Assembly: GCF_040689395.1 (NCBI RefSeq)
Contig: NZ_JBFAZX010000004.1
Coordinates: 1 to 64,000 of the forward strand
DNA from: Dactylosporangium sp040689395
Lineage (GTDB): Bacteria > Actinomycetota > Actinomycetes > Mycobacteriales > Micromonosporaceae
DNA: 64,000 bases
Direction of reading: 5' to 3'
The notes beneath the pieces are model-generated. The model did no database searches. It was not told where the DNA came from and saw only the letters and a list, made by a program, of their open reading frames with translations. Every line of letters starts with the position of its first letter. Position 1 is the first letter of the stretch. Of this stretch, positions 45,612 through 54,935 are shown in pieces. Position numbers and translations under genes: made by a program.

Positions 45612-46910
45612 GTGAGTGCCCTCGAGTACGCCCGGCTGCAGTTCGGGCTCACCGCGTCGTTGCACTTCCTGTTCGTCATGGTCACGCTCGGCCTGGTCGT
45701 GCTCGTCGCCGTCATGCAGACGCGGTACGTCGTGTCGGGCAACCTGGCGTACGGCCGGATGGCCCGCTTCTGGGGCCTGCTGTACGCCATCAACTACGCG
45801 GTCGGCATCGCCACCGGCCTCGTCATGGAGTTTCAGATCGGGCTCAACTGGGCGGGCCTGTCCCGGCTTACCGGCGACGTGTTCGGCGCGCCACTGGCGC
45901 TGGAGACGCTCATCGCGTTCGTGCTCGAGTCCACCCTGCTCGGCATGTGGATCTTCGGCTGGGGCCGGCTCGGCAAGCGGCTGCACCTCGCGCTCATCTG
46001 GGGCGTCGCCGCGACCGCGATGCTCTCCGCGTTCTGGGTCATGGTCAGCAACGCGTTCCTGCAGCACCCGGTCGGCTACGCCCTCGACGCTGACGGCATC
46101 GCCCGGCTCACCGACTTCGGCGCGCTGCTGTCCAACAGCGCACTGTGGTTCGCCCTGCTGCACACCGTGTTCGCGGCGATGACGACCGGCGGCATCCTGC
46201 TGGCCGGCGTCAGCGCCTGGCGGCTGCGCCGCGCACATCGAGCCCGCCGCCGGCGCGAGCTCGCGCCGGAGGACCACGAGTTGTTCCGACGCTCGCTGCG
46301 CCTCGGCATCCGGTTCGGGCTGATCGGCACGTTCTTCACCATCGGCTTCGGCTACGCGCAGTTCGGCCCGATCGGCGACAACCAGCCGACCAAGCTCGCC
46401 GGCGGCGCCAAGGCGGTCGCCCAGCAGGCCGCGATGGTCGACCGGTTCGGCCCCGGCGACTACCTGCCCAGCGATTGGGTCGTCATCTCGCTGGAGGCGA
46501 TGACCGGGATCGCCAACCTGCTGTTCCTGCTGCTGTTCGTCGCGCAGGTGCTCACGTTCCGCGACACGCTGATCCGCCGCCGCTGGGCCCGGCCGGCGCT
46601 GTGGATGCTCACCGTCCTCATCCCGGTGCCGTTCGTCACCGCGATCCTCGGCTGGATCGTGCGCGAGGAGGGCCGCCAGCCGTGGGCCGTGTACGGTCTG
46701 CTGCGCACCGTGGACGCGGTGTCACCGATGAGCGCCGGGGCACTGCGGTGGTCGACGTTCGGCTTCACCGTGGCCGTCGCCGCCCTGGCCGTCGTTGACT
46801 GGTGGCTGCTGGCCCGGGCCGCCGCGCGCACGCCCGGCGGCGAGTTCGGCACCGGCGAGGAGTCCGGCGAGACCGGCGAGCACCGCGAGCTGCGGGAGGC
46901 GCTCGTATGA
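45612..46910 (+). CDS. cydA: Cytochrome bd oxidase subunit I
   Basis: A 432-residue quinol oxidase subunit of the short-Q-loop type. Family features are the N-terminal LTASLHFLFVMVTLG (axial His), an early FQIGLNWAGLSR, TLLGMWIFGWGRL and the GRQPWAVYG motif. It reduces O2 to water with high affinity and carries haems b558, b595 and d with CydB. GTG 45612 has GGAGGG upstream. First gene of cydABDC. A TCTACGTGTAG palindrome about 50 bp upstream may be a regulatory site. Confidence 0.96.
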   Translation: MSALEYARLQFGLTASLHFLFVMVTLGLVVLVAVMQTRYVVSGNLAYGRMARFWGLLYAINYAVGIATGLVMEFQIGLNWAGLSRLTGDVFGAPLALETLIAFVLESTLLGMWIFGWGRLGKRLHLALIWGVAATAMLSAFWVMVSNAFLQHPVGYALDADGIARLTDFGALLSNSALWFALLHTVFAAMTTGGILLAGVSAWRLRRAHRARRRRELAPEDHELFRRSLRLGIRFGLIGTFFTIGFGYAQFGPIGDNQPTKLAGGAKAVAQQAAMVDRFGPGDYLPSDWVVISLEAMTGIANLLFLLLFVAQVLTFRDTLIRRRWARPALWMLTVLIPVPFVTAILGWIVREEGRQPWAVYGLLRTVDAVSPMSAGALRWSTFGFTVAVAALAVVDWWLLARAAARTPGGEFGTGEESGETGEHRELREALV

Positions 46911-47899
46911 GCAACCTGTGGTACGGCATCCTGGGCTTCTGCCTGGTGGCCTACTTCGTCCTCGGCGGGCTCGACCAGGGCGTCGCCATGCTGCTGCCGG
47001 CGCTGCGCGGCGACGGCGAGCGGCGCGCCGCCCTCAACGCGATCGGCCCGATGTTCCTGGGCAACGAGGTCTGGGCGGTCGGCGCCGCGGGCGTGCTCGT
47101 CGCCGCGTTCCCGCGCCTGGACGGCGAGCTCTACGGCGCCGCGTACCCGGCGGTGATCGTGATCGTGCTCGGCCTGCTCGCCCTCAACGCCGGCGTCCAA
47201 CTGCGCAGCCGCGGCCGGCGCCGGGCCGGCTTCGACGCGCTCATCGCCGCGAGCGGCCTGGCGTTGGCGCTGGGCTGGGGTCTGCTGCTCGGCGTCCTGC
47301 TGCACGGCGTCCCGCTCGACGCCGGCGGCCACCTGCACGGCTTCGCGCCGCTGAAGGACCCGCAGGTCTGGTTCACCGGGCTCGCCAACGTCCTGCTGGT
47401 CCTCGTCCACGGCGCGGCCTTCCTGGTCTGGCGCCTCGACGCTGGGCCGGCGCGGGAGCGGATGCGCCGGCTCGTCGCCCGGCTCGGCCCGGCCGCGGGC
47501 GGCGTCGCCGTGCTCGTCCTCGGCGGCTGGTACCTCAAAGCGCCCCCGGGCATCCGCAACCCGGTCGCCGGGACCGCCCTGGCCCTCGTGATCGCCCTTG
47601 CCGTCGTCGCCGCCGGGCTCGCGGCGAAGAGGGGTGGCGGGCGGGTGTTCGCGGCCAGCGCTGTGGCGTGTGCCCTACCCGTGCTCGCGGCGGCGTCGGC
47701 CCTGTTCCCGGCCGTGCTAGCGTCCACGATGGACCCGGGCGCGACGGTGACCGTCGACGACGCGGCCGCCGGCGGCGAAACCCTGCGGCTACTCGCCCTC
47801 GGCGCGGCGCCGCTGCTTGCGGTGCTCGTCGCCGTCCAGGCCGCCTGCTGGTGGCTCTTCCGAGCCACGGGCAGCCGCCGGACGTCTCTGTACTGGTAG
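46907..47899 (+). CDS. cydB: Cytochrome bd oxidase subunit II
   Basis: A 330-residue membrane subunit with about eight hydrophobic helices. The N-terminal LWYGILGFCLVAYFVLGGLD and GNEVWAVGAAGVLVAAFP are diagnostic. It pairs with CydA. ATG 46907 overlaps the cydA stop by 4 bp. Confidence 0.95.
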   Translation: MSNLWYGILGFCLVAYFVLGGLDQGVAMLLPALRGDGERRAALNAIGPMFLGNEVWAVGAAGVLVAAFPRLDGELYGAAYPAVIVIVLGLLALNAGVQLRSRGRRRAGFDALIAASGLALALGWGLLLGVLLHGVPLDAGGHLHGFAPLKDPQVWFTGLANVLLVLVHGAAFLVWRLDAGPARERMRRLVARLGPAAGGVAVLVLGGWYLKAPPGIRNPVAGTALALVIALAVVAAGLAAKRGGGRVFAASAVACALPVLAAASALFPAVLASTMDPGATVTVDDAAAGGETLRLLALGAAPLLAVLVAVQAACWWLFRATGSRRTSLYW

Positions 47900-47909
47900 G
47901 TCACGACAC

Positions 47910-49568
47910 GTGGACAGACGACTGCTACGGCTCGGCCCGGTGCGCCGCTACGCGGTGGTGCTGGCCGGGTCGGCGCTGCTGGCCGCAGTGCTCGTCGTGG
48001 CACAGGCGGTAAGCCTCGCCACGCTGCTCGCCGCGGCCGTCACCGGCCGGCTCGACCGCCCGCAGACGGCCGTGTGGCTGACCGTCTGCCTGGCCGCGAT
48101 AGTGCTGCGAGGCCTGCACGCCGGCGCGCTCGGCGCGATCGCCGGCCGGGCCGCCGCGGGGGTCAAGGCGCACCTGCGGGAGGAGCTGCTCGACGCCGCC
48201 GCCCGGCGCGGGCCGGCCTGGCTCACCGGCCGGCGCGCCGGAGAGCTGGCCACCCTCGCCGGGCGCGGCGTCGACGGCCTCGACGGATACCTCACCGGCT
48301 ACCTGCCGCAGGTGTTCCTCGCCGCCTTCGTCCCGCTCGCCACGCTGGCCTGGCTGGCGTTCACCGACCTCGCCTCCGCGGTCGTCGTCGCGCTGACGCT
48401 GCCACTCATCCCGCTGTTCGGCGTCCTCGTCGGCAAGGCGACCGGCGCGCGCACTGCTCGGCAATGGCACCTGCTCAGCCGGCTCGGCGGGCACTTCCTC
48501 GACACCGTGCGCGGCCTGCCGACGCTGCGCGCGTTCGGCCGCGAGCCGGCCTACGTGCGGCGGGTGCGCGACACCGCGGAGGCGTACCGCGCCGCGACCA
48601 TGCGCACCCTGCGCCTGGCGTTCCTGTCGGCGCTGGTGCTGGAGCTCGTCGCCACCGTCTCGATCGCGCTCGTGGCCGTGCCGGTCGGCCTGCGGCTGCT
48701 GCACGGCGGGCTGACACTGAGCGCCGCGCTCGTGGTGCTGCTGCTGGCGCCCGAGGCCTACCTGCCGCTGCGGGCGCTGGGCACGAAGTTCCACGCCAGC
48801 CAGGAGGGGCTCGCCGCGTCCGCGGAGATTCATGCGGTACTGCTGGATCGGCCCAGGGCCACGACGGCTACGACCGAGCCCCGCCTGCCCCCGCCCGGCG
48901 CCGCCATCGCCCTGGACCGGGTCGAGGTCCGCTACGGCGACGTCGTCGCGCTGCGCGACGCGACCCTGCGCATCGAGCCCGGCGACCGGATCGCGCTGGT
49001 CGGCCCCAGCGGCGGCGGCAAGTCCACGCTGCTGTCGCTGATTCTGGGCTTCACCGCCCCGACCGAGGGCCGCGTCCTGGTCGGCGGGGCCGACCTCGCC
49101 GGCCTCGACCTGGCCGCCTGGCGCGCCCGGCTGGCCTGGATGCCGCAGCGGCCGCACCTGTTCGCCGGCACGGTCGCGGACAACATCCGCCTCGGCTCCC
49201 CGGACGCCCCGCTGGACGCGATGGTCGCCGCCGCGGTGGCCGCCGAGGCGGACGGGTTCGTGCGGGCGCTCCCGCGCGGGTATGACACCGACCTCGGCGC
49301 GCACGGCCTGTCCAGCGGCCAGCGGCAGCGGCTGGCGATGGCCCGCGCCTGGCTGCGCGCCGACGCCTCGGTGCTGCTGTTCGACGAGCCGACCGCGCGC
49401 CTCGACCCGGCCAGCGAGGCCGCGGTGGTGGCCTCGGCGGCCCGGCTGGCGGCCGGCCGCACCGCTCTGCTCGTGGCGCACCGCCCGGCCCTGCTGTCCA
49501 TCGCGACCCGCACGGTGACCGTCGACGGCGGCCTCGCCGAGCTGCGCCCGGCGGTGGCGGCCCAATGA
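47910..49568 (+). CDS. cydD: Thiol reductant ABC exporter subunit CydD
   Basis: A 552-residue fused transmembrane/ATPase protein, half of CydDC, which exports cysteine or glutathione (or a related reductant) and is needed for assembly of cytochrome bd. Six N-terminal helices precede the nucleotide-binding domain: Walker A LVGPSGGGKST, signature LSSGQRQRLAMARAWL and Walker B VLLFDEPTARLD. The signature is LSSGQ rather than LSGGQ. GTG 47910 is 10 bp after cydB; a longer frame starting inside cydB is rejected. Confidence 0.93.
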   Translation: MDRRLLRLGPVRRYAVVLAGSALLAAVLVVAQAVSLATLLAAAVTGRLDRPQTAVWLTVCLAAIVLRGLHAGALGAIAGRAAAGVKAHLREELLDAAARRGPAWLTGRRAGELATLAGRGVDGLDGYLTGYLPQVFLAAFVPLATLAWLAFTDLASAVVVALTLPLIPLFGVLVGKATGARTARQWHLLSRLGGHFLDTVRGLPTLRAFGREPAYVRRVRDTAEAYRAATMRTLRLAFLSALVLELVATVSIALVAVPVGLRLLHGGLTLSAALVVLLLAPEAYLPLRALGTKFHASQEGLAASAEIHAVLLDRPRATTATTEPRLPPPGAAIALDRVEVRYGDVVALRDATLRIEPGDRIALVGPSGGGKSTLLSLILGFTAPTEGRVLVGGADLAGLDLAAWRARLAWMPQRPHLFAGTVADNIRLGSPDAPLDAMVAAAVAAEADGFVRALPRGYDTDLGAHGLSSGQRQRLAMARAWLRADASVLLFDEPTARLDPASEAAVVASAARLAAGRTALLVAHRPALLSIATRTVTVDGGLAELRPAVAAQ

Positions 49569-51250
49569 CCTCAGGACTCTCAGGACTCACAGCCGGTTCG
49601 CTGACGCGCGGGGGCCTGCTCAGCAGTGGTGCGCTGGTGCGGCTCGTGTTCGCCGGGCTGCTCGCGGTGCTCACCGAGGTGGCCGGCGTCGGGCTCGTCG
49701 GCACCGCGGCCTGGATGATCGTGCGCGCGGCCGAGCAGCCGCCCCTCGCGGCGCTCGCCGTGGCCATCGCCGCCGTGCGGGCCTTCGCGCTGCTCAAAGG
49801 CGGCATCCGCTACGCCGAGCGGCTCGCCTCCCATGACGTGGTCCTGCGCGTCCTCGCCGACCTGCGCGCCCGGGCGTTCGCCGCCCTGGCCGCGCGCCGG
49901 GACCCGGCCTGGCAGTCCTCCTCGCAGAGTGCCTCCCACGCCGACGCGCTCAGCCGCGTGGTGTCCGATGTGGACGCCGTGCAGGACCTGCTGCTGCGGG
50001 CGGTGCTGCCGGCCGGGGTGGCCGGCGTCGTCGGGGTGGCCGCCGTGGCCGGCGTCGGGGCCGCCGACCTCCGCGCGGGTGCGCTGCTCGCCGCCGGGCT
50101 GCTCGTCGCGGGCGTCGCGCTGCCCCTGCTCGGCAACGCCCTCGCCCGCACCGGGCCCGCGTCGGCGGCGGCGATCGCCCGCACCCGCGGCGAGGTCACG
50201 GAGTCCACTGTGGACCTCGTCCACGGGGCCGCGGAGCTGACCGCGTTCGGCGCCATGCCGGCCGCGCTCGCCGAGGCGTCGGCGCGCGGCCGTCGGCTGG
50301 CCCGCCTGGAGGCGCGCGCCGCGGCCGTGACCGGGCTCGTGACCGGGGTCGCGGCGGTGGTACCGGCGGCCACCGCCGTGGGCATCGCCGCGCTCGTGCA
50401 CGGCCCCGCCGCGCCGGTGCTCGCGCTCGTGGCGCTCACCGTCGGCGAGGTGGTGACCCCGCTCGCCGCGGCCGCCGCCCGCCAGAGCGAGGTTCGCGGC
50501 GCCGTCGAGCGCGTCCGGGCCCTCGTCGGCGACCGCGACGTTGCCCGCGTCGGCGATGGCGACCGCGACGGCGTGGCCGACGGACCGCGGCGGCGGGCGT
50601 TGCGGGAACCCGTGAACGTGCGGCTGCGCGGGGTCACGGTCCGCTATCCGCACGGCGTGCGGGCCGCGCTCGAGGGTGTCGACCTCGACCTGCCCGCGGG
50701 CCGGCGGGTCGCCGTCGTGGGCAGCAGCGGGGCCGGGAAGTCGACGCTGCTGGACGCCATCGCCGGGCGGGTGCCCGTCGACGGCGGACGCGTCGACGGG
50801 GTGCCCGCCGGGGCCGAGCCGTGGCAGGTGGCCGGTGGCGTGTTCGCCGACGCGCACGTGTTCCACGCCACCGTGCGGGACAACCTCACGCTCGGCCGGG
50901 ACGGCTTCGGCGACCCAGAGCTGCGGTGCGCGCTGGAGTCGGCGGGGCTGCCCGAGTACGGCGACCGCCTGGACGAGCTCGTCGGCGAGGACGGCGGGCG
51001 GCTGTCGGGCGGGCAGCGGCAGCGGCTGCTGCTGGCCCGGGCGCTCGTGGACGCGCCGCCGGTACTGCTGCTGGACGAGCCCACCGAGGGCCTCGACCCG
51101 GCCGCGGCGGACGCCGTGCTGGCCACAGCGCTGCGGGCGGCGGGGGAGCGCACGGTGGTGGTCGTCACCCACCGGCAGGCCGACCTGGCTCGTTTCGACG
51201 AGGTGGTGACTGTCGAGGGCGGCCGGCTGGCGGGCCCCGTGGCCGGCTGA
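49565..51250 (+). CDS. cydC: Thiol reductant ABC exporter subunit CydC
   Basis: A 561-residue partner of CydD. Its membrane domain begins at VFAGLLAVLTEVAGVGLVGT. Walker A is VVGSSGAGKST, the signature LSGGQRQRLLLARALV and Walker B VLLLDEPTEGLD. A charged Asp/Arg-rich linker (DVARVGDGDRDGVADG) separates the domains. ATG 49565 overlaps cydD by 4 bp. Confidence 0.94.
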   Translation: MTSGLSGLTAGSLTRGGLLSSGALVRLVFAGLLAVLTEVAGVGLVGTAAWMIVRAAEQPPLAALAVAIAAVRAFALLKGGIRYAERLASHDVVLRVLADLRARAFAALAARRDPAWQSSSQSASHADALSRVVSDVDAVQDLLLRAVLPAGVAGVVGVAAVAGVGAADLRAGALLAAGLLVAGVALPLLGNALARTGPASAAAIARTRGEVTESTVDLVHGAAELTAFGAMPAALAEASARGRRLARLEARAAAVTGLVTGVAAVVPAATAVGIAALVHGPAAPVLALVALTVGEVVTPLAAAAARQSEVRGAVERVRALVGDRDVARVGDGDRDGVADGPRRRALREPVNVRLRGVTVRYPHGVRAALEGVDLDLPAGRRVAVVGSSGAGKSTLLDAIAGRVPVDGGRVDGVPAGAEPWQVAGGVFADAHVFHATVRDNLTLGRDGFGDPELRCALESAGLPEYGDRLDELVGEDGGRLSGGQRQRLLLARALVDAPPVLLLDEPTEGLDPAAADAVLATALRAAGERTVVVVTHRQADLARFDEVVTVEGGRLAGPVAG

Positions 51251-52029
51251 TGCTCCGGCGAGCGGTTGACGCGACCGGCGGCCGGTGTGAGAGCCTGGAA
51301 CCCGTGGAGGGGGTGCCGCAGCGTGACGCGACCCGGATCGGTGCTGATCCGATCGGGGACTATGTCACGGGCCTGGCCGCCGCGCTGCGCGGGCCGAGCC
51401 GTTCGCGCGCCGAGATGATCACCGAGGCGCGGCACAGCCTGGAGGACGCGGCCGCCGCGTTCGAGGACGAGGGCCTGGAGCCGCTGGACGCGCGGCACCG
51501 GGCGGTGCGCGAGTTCGGCACGCACGGGCAGGTCGTCCCCGGATACCAGGCCGAGCTCGCCGCCCAGCAGGGTCGCCGCACGGCGACGTGGATCGCGCTC
51601 GCCCTGCCCCTCGTCAACCTGCTCGAGCCGCTGATGTGGTGGGACAGCCCCTGGAGCGCGGGCCAACACGCCAGCCCTCTGTATTGGGTGCTCGTCGACC
51701 ACTTCAAGGCCGCGTCGTTCCTCGCCGCCGGGATCGCCGCCCTGGTGGTCGCGGGCTTCGCGTGGGGCAGCCGCTACCTGCGCGACGGCGTGCGCTACAC
51801 GCGGGTCGTCGGCCTCGGCGCCGTCACGTTCCTCGGGCTGCACGGGTTGGTCGGGGCCGCGGTGTTCGGGCTGAGCGTCTACCAGTGGCCGGCCGCGGCG
51901 ACGTGGCCGCCGGCGCTGGCCGGCATGGCGGTCAACACGGCCGCGTTCGGCTACGCCGGCCTGCTCGCGGTTCGCTGCGTCCAGTTCACTCGCACGGCGC
52001 CGCGCGACCGCAACGCCGCCATCGCCTGA
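51250..52029 (+). CDS. Permease-prefix (HAAS-like) domain membrane protein
   Basis: A 259-residue protein. A helical N-terminal HAAS/permease-prefix-1-like domain (DPIGDYVTGLAAALRGPSRS; EARHSLEDAAAAFEDEGLEP) is followed by four membrane helices from about WIALALPLVNLLEPLMWW. Such proteins usually pair with a PadR repressor, which is encoded here convergently 52 bp downstream. ATG 51250 shares TGATG with the cydC stop, suggesting coupling to the cyd operon; GTG 51304 is an alternative start nearer the conserved domain. Function unknown. Confidence 0.75.
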   Translation: MLRRAVDATGGRCESLEPVEGVPQRDATRIGADPIGDYVTGLAAALRGPSRSRAEMITEARHSLEDAAAAFEDEGLEPLDARHRAVREFGTHGQVVPGYQAELAAQQGRRTATWIALALPLVNLLEPLMWWDSPWSAGQHASPLYWVLVDHFKAASFLAAGIAALVVAGFAWGSRYLRDGVRYTRVVGLGAVTFLGLHGLVGAAVFGLSVYQWPAAATWPPALAGMAVNTAAFGYAGLLAVRCVQFTRTAPRDRNAAIA

Positions 52030-52081
52030 GTCGCGCTAGCTGAGCCGTGCTGCCCGGCCGTGCCCCCGAGCGAGACTGGCG

Positions 52082-52417
52082 TCACGCCGACGGTGCGGGA
52101 GGCGGCAGCAGCACCGCGCCGATTGTGGCCGTGAACTCCTGCCAGGCCGAGCGCTCTTCGGACAGCACCCGCCGCCCGGCGTTGGTAAGCCGATATGTGC
52201 GCCGCTCCCGGCCGCCGACCGTGGACCACGCGCTCTCCACGTAACCGGCCCGCTCGAGCCGCCGCAGCGCCGGATAGACGGTGCCGGTCGGCAGCGCCAG
52301 CGATCCGCCGCTGCGCTCCTGCAGGGCCTCGATGATCGCATACCCGTGGCGGGGTTCGCCGTCGAGCACCGCGAGCAGGAGTGCGTCGAGATGCCCGCGT
52401 AGCGCGTCCGCCTTCAT
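52082..52417 (-). CDS. PadR family transcriptional regulator
   Basis: A 111-residue winged-helix repressor: LDALLLAVLDGEPRHGYAII, then LPTGTVYPALRRLERAGYVE and RRTYRLTNAGRRVL. ATG 52417 is chosen because the PadR domain starts at once; the ORF extends further upstream without homology. It is convergent with the HAAS-domain gene, whereas such pairs are normally co-directional. Confidence 0.92.
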   Translation of the reverse strand: MKADALRGHLDALLLAVLDGEPRHGYAIIEALQERSGGSLALPTGTVYPALRRLERAGYVESAWSTVGGRERRTYRLTNAGRRVLSEERSAWQEFTATIGAVLLPPPAPSA

Positions 52418-52563
52418 GTGTAGCGAGTCTACGGGTTGACGTGCCGCTATGCCACGGCAGGGGTTTAGCCGCCCGGCTGTTGGGCAGTCCCGTCGCACAC
52501 ACGGGACGGGGGAGCGGGCGGGATGGCGCGGCAGGAACGCACTTCGACGACTGGGCGGCGGTC

Positions 52564-53862
52564 ATGAGGCGGCGATCGGAGGCCGCGCGGGACGTCGACC
52601 TGCAGTGGCCGACCGGCCTCGGCACCGCCCTCGCCATCGCCTCGGGCCGCGCGCTGTCGTACCGCCGCGGCGTGCCCCGGCCGGTCGTCGCCGCGCCCCG
52701 CTGGAGCACAGCCCGCGGCCGGCACGCCCGCCGCGACCCCGGCACCACGCTCGACGCGGGCGTGGTCGCGCGGTGGCTGGCCGGGCAGCTGCCGCCGGGC
52801 CGCTACAACGGCCTGGTCGTGGGCTCCCCGCACGGCGCCGCCCTGCACCTGGCGGCGGCGCTCGGCGTGCCGTGGCTGCCGGCGGCGTTCGAGCTGCCGA
52901 CGGCCGACATCGCCGCCGCCGAGGGCAGCGGGGCGGCGGCGGCCGGCGAGCGGCACGCCCGCGTCATCCTCGACGCCAACCCCGACGTGACGGTCCGGCA
53001 GATCTACGACCCGGTGTGGCGCGGCTGGAGCCCGGCCGCGACCGCCTACGCGGTGGTCCGCTGGCGACGGCTGCCGGAGGCCTACCGGGACCTCATCGCC
53101 GATCGGCTGCGCCCGGGTGCCCCGATCGTCGTGACCCGCGACGTGAGCCGCTGGCTGACCGTGTCCGGCCCGGAGGGGTACACCTTCCAGCTCGGCGGCC
53201 GCTCCACCGGCCTGGCAGCGTCCGATTACTACGACCGCCGCACCGCGCCCATGCAGAGCGACCTGCCGGAGGACAGCGACGGCGAGCGCAGCGTGGACCG
53301 CGGGTTCGTCGAGGACCTGCGCCGCTACGCCTCCGCGCACGGCCATCCGGTCCGCCAGATCCTCTACCGCCACCCCGACGTGCTCAGCGGCGCGGTCGCC
53401 GACCTCTACCGCGACTGGCTGCGCGCCGGCGCCCGCACCGGCAACCGGCTCGTCGTCGAGTGCGGCCGGCTGTTCGACCCGTGGCACGTGGTGCGGGCGG
53501 GCCTGGTGCCGTACTGGTGCGAGCACCCGCTGCGCTCCGCGGTGCGCGCGGCGTCGTGGTGGCTGGCCGGCAGCGAGCCGTTCACGTCGGTCGACGTGCT
53601 GCCGGAGCCGCCCGGGGTGCCGCTGCCGACGACCGCGCCGCTCGCGGAGTGGGAGGCGGTGGCGGCGTTCGGGACCCGGCACGCGCTCGTCGACGGGCGG
53701 TGCGCCCGCGCATACCCGTCCGGCTCCGTCCCGGCCCACCACGCGACACAGGTGCTACGTGGGCATCCGCACGACCTGCCGTACCTGCCGTTCCTGGAGG
53801 CCGACGCCGCGCTGGCCGGGCTCGCCCAGCGCGGCCAGACCGACGGCCTGCTGGTGCTGTGA
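52564..53862 (+). CDS. Uncharacterised protein
   Basis: About 432 residues from ATG 52564. I do not recognise the family. The sequence is uniformly coding-like, with blocks such as RYNGLVVGSPHGAALHLAAA, VTVRQIYDPVWRGWSPAATA, FQLGGRSTGLAASDYYDRR and YRHPDVLSGAVADLYRDWL. There are no membrane helices or signal peptide. The layout suggests an alpha/beta enzyme, possibly nucleotide- or sugar-related, but this is a guess. The frame is open from 52381; the early part is antisense to padR. Confidence 0.65.
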   Translation: MRRRSEAARDVDLQWPTGLGTALAIASGRALSYRRGVPRPVVAAPRWSTARGRHARRDPGTTLDAGVVARWLAGQLPPGRYNGLVVGSPHGAALHLAAALGVPWLPAAFELPTADIAAAEGSGAAAAGERHARVILDANPDVTVRQIYDPVWRGWSPAATAYAVVRWRRLPEAYRDLIADRLRPGAPIVVTRDVSRWLTVSGPEGYTFQLGGRSTGLAASDYYDRRTAPMQSDLPEDSDGERSVDRGFVEDLRRYASAHGHPVRQILYRHPDVLSGAVADLYRDWLRAGARTGNRLVVECGRLFDPWHVVRAGLVPYWCEHPLRSAVRAASWWLAGSEPFTSVDVLPEPPGVPLPTTAPLAEWEAVAAFGTRHALVDGRCARAYPSGSVPAHHATQVLRGHPHDLPYLPFLEADAALAGLAQRGQTDGLLVL

Positions 53863-53892
53863 GCCCGGCTGGCGCGGCGCCGGGGCGCGGGC

Positions 53893-54720
53893 TCAGGCGG
53901 CCGTGGTGTCCTCGGACTTCTCCTTGTTCTTCTGCACCTTGCTGATGACGTCGTGCAGCGGCTTCGTCCCGCTGCCGACCACCACGCCGGTGATGATCGC
54001 GTCGACCCAGACCGGGATGCCCTGCCAGCCGGTGCCGGCGATGGAGTGCAGCAGATACAGCCCGCCGGACGCGGAGGCGACGGTGGCCAGCGCGACCGCG
54101 ATGCCCCACGAGATCAGCCCGCGGCTGGCGCGGCCCTTGTCGACCAGCGACTTGGCGTGCGCGACCTGAATGAGGTCGTCGAGGGTGGCGTCGTGGTACT
54201 TGTTCGCCATGTTCGCCACGGCCCGCTCCAGTTCGCCCTTGGCGTGCTGACCGGGCATGAACCGGGCGAAGGGCTCGAGCACCCGCTCGAGCGCGGTGGC
54301 GAACGCGAACAGCACGCCGAAGAGCGCGGTCGCGTCCGGCAGGTGGATCTCTTCGGCGTTGACGCCGAAGTGGTACAGCGCCCAGGAGCCCGCCCCGCCC
54401 GCCGCGACGAGCAGGAACGCCGCGATGAGCGCGCCGACGCCGGCCGGCTGCGACGCCACCGCGGCCGCCTCGCCCCCGGGCGCCGCCACGCCGTCGTCCC
54501 CGGCCGCCGCCACGGCCGCGCCGATCCCGGCCCCGGGCACATTCGGGCCGGGCACTCCCGCGACCGGCCCGGGGGCGGGGATGCGCTGGGTCACGTCGTC
54601 GGCCGGTCCGGGCTGGGCGGGCACGGGCGGCCGGGCGAGGTTGGGCGGTGCGACCGCGGCCGCGGCCACGACCCGGTTGCTGGTGTTACCGAGAACGGCG
54701 TTGCGCCGGACCAATGCCAT
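53893..54720 (-). CDS. Uncharacterised membrane protein with Pro/Ala-rich N terminus
   Basis: A 275-residue protein of no recognised family. A Pro/Ala/Gly-rich first 90 residues precede hydrophobic segments at about 93-113 (LIAAFLLVAAGGAGSWAL) and later (LISWGIAVALATVASASGGL; VDAIITGVVVGSGTKPL). A central amphipathic part reads LERVLEPFARFMPG. The C terminus is highly charged (SKVQKNKEKSEDTTAA). GTKPLHDVISK resembles the end of small toroid or holin-like membrane proteins, but this is only an impression. Confidence 0.65.
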   Translation of the reverse strand: MALVRRNAVLGNTSNRVVAAAAVAPPNLARPPVPAQPGPADDVTQRIPAPGPVAGVPGPNVPGAGIGAAVAAAGDDGVAAPGGEAAAVASQPAGVGALIAAFLLVAAGGAGSWALYHFGVNAEEIHLPDATALFGVLFAFATALERVLEPFARFMPGQHAKGELERAVANMANKYHDATLDDLIQVAHAKSLVDKGRASRGLISWGIAVALATVASASGGLYLLHSIAGTGWQGIPVWVDAIITGVVVGSGTKPLHDVISKVQKNKEKSEDTTAA

Positions 54721-54774
54721 GCGCGCGACGCTAGCGCCCGTCGATGTTCGGATTCATCCGGGGATCGTTCAACT

Positions 54775-54815
54775 TCAACTCGTTCCTTCGGGGGTCAAAC
54801 TCGTTCCTTCGGGGG
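54775..54815. repeat. Tandem 21-bp repeat, two copies
   Basis: AACTCGTTCCTTCGGGGGTC occurs at 54775-54794 and 54796-54815, separated by one base. It is upstream of the membrane protein gene (minus strand start 54720) and downstream of the L,D-transpeptidase, so it could affect the former's promoter. Confidence 0.85.
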
Positions 54816-54935
54816 TCTCCTGATTCTTTTCGCCTCGGGGCGCGACAGCGGCGGGGCCGCCGCCCGCCCCGTGTGGAGCGGACGACGGCCCCGCCGACGT
54901 CTGGTGCTGCCCTGTGGTGCCTTTCGCGCTGTCGC

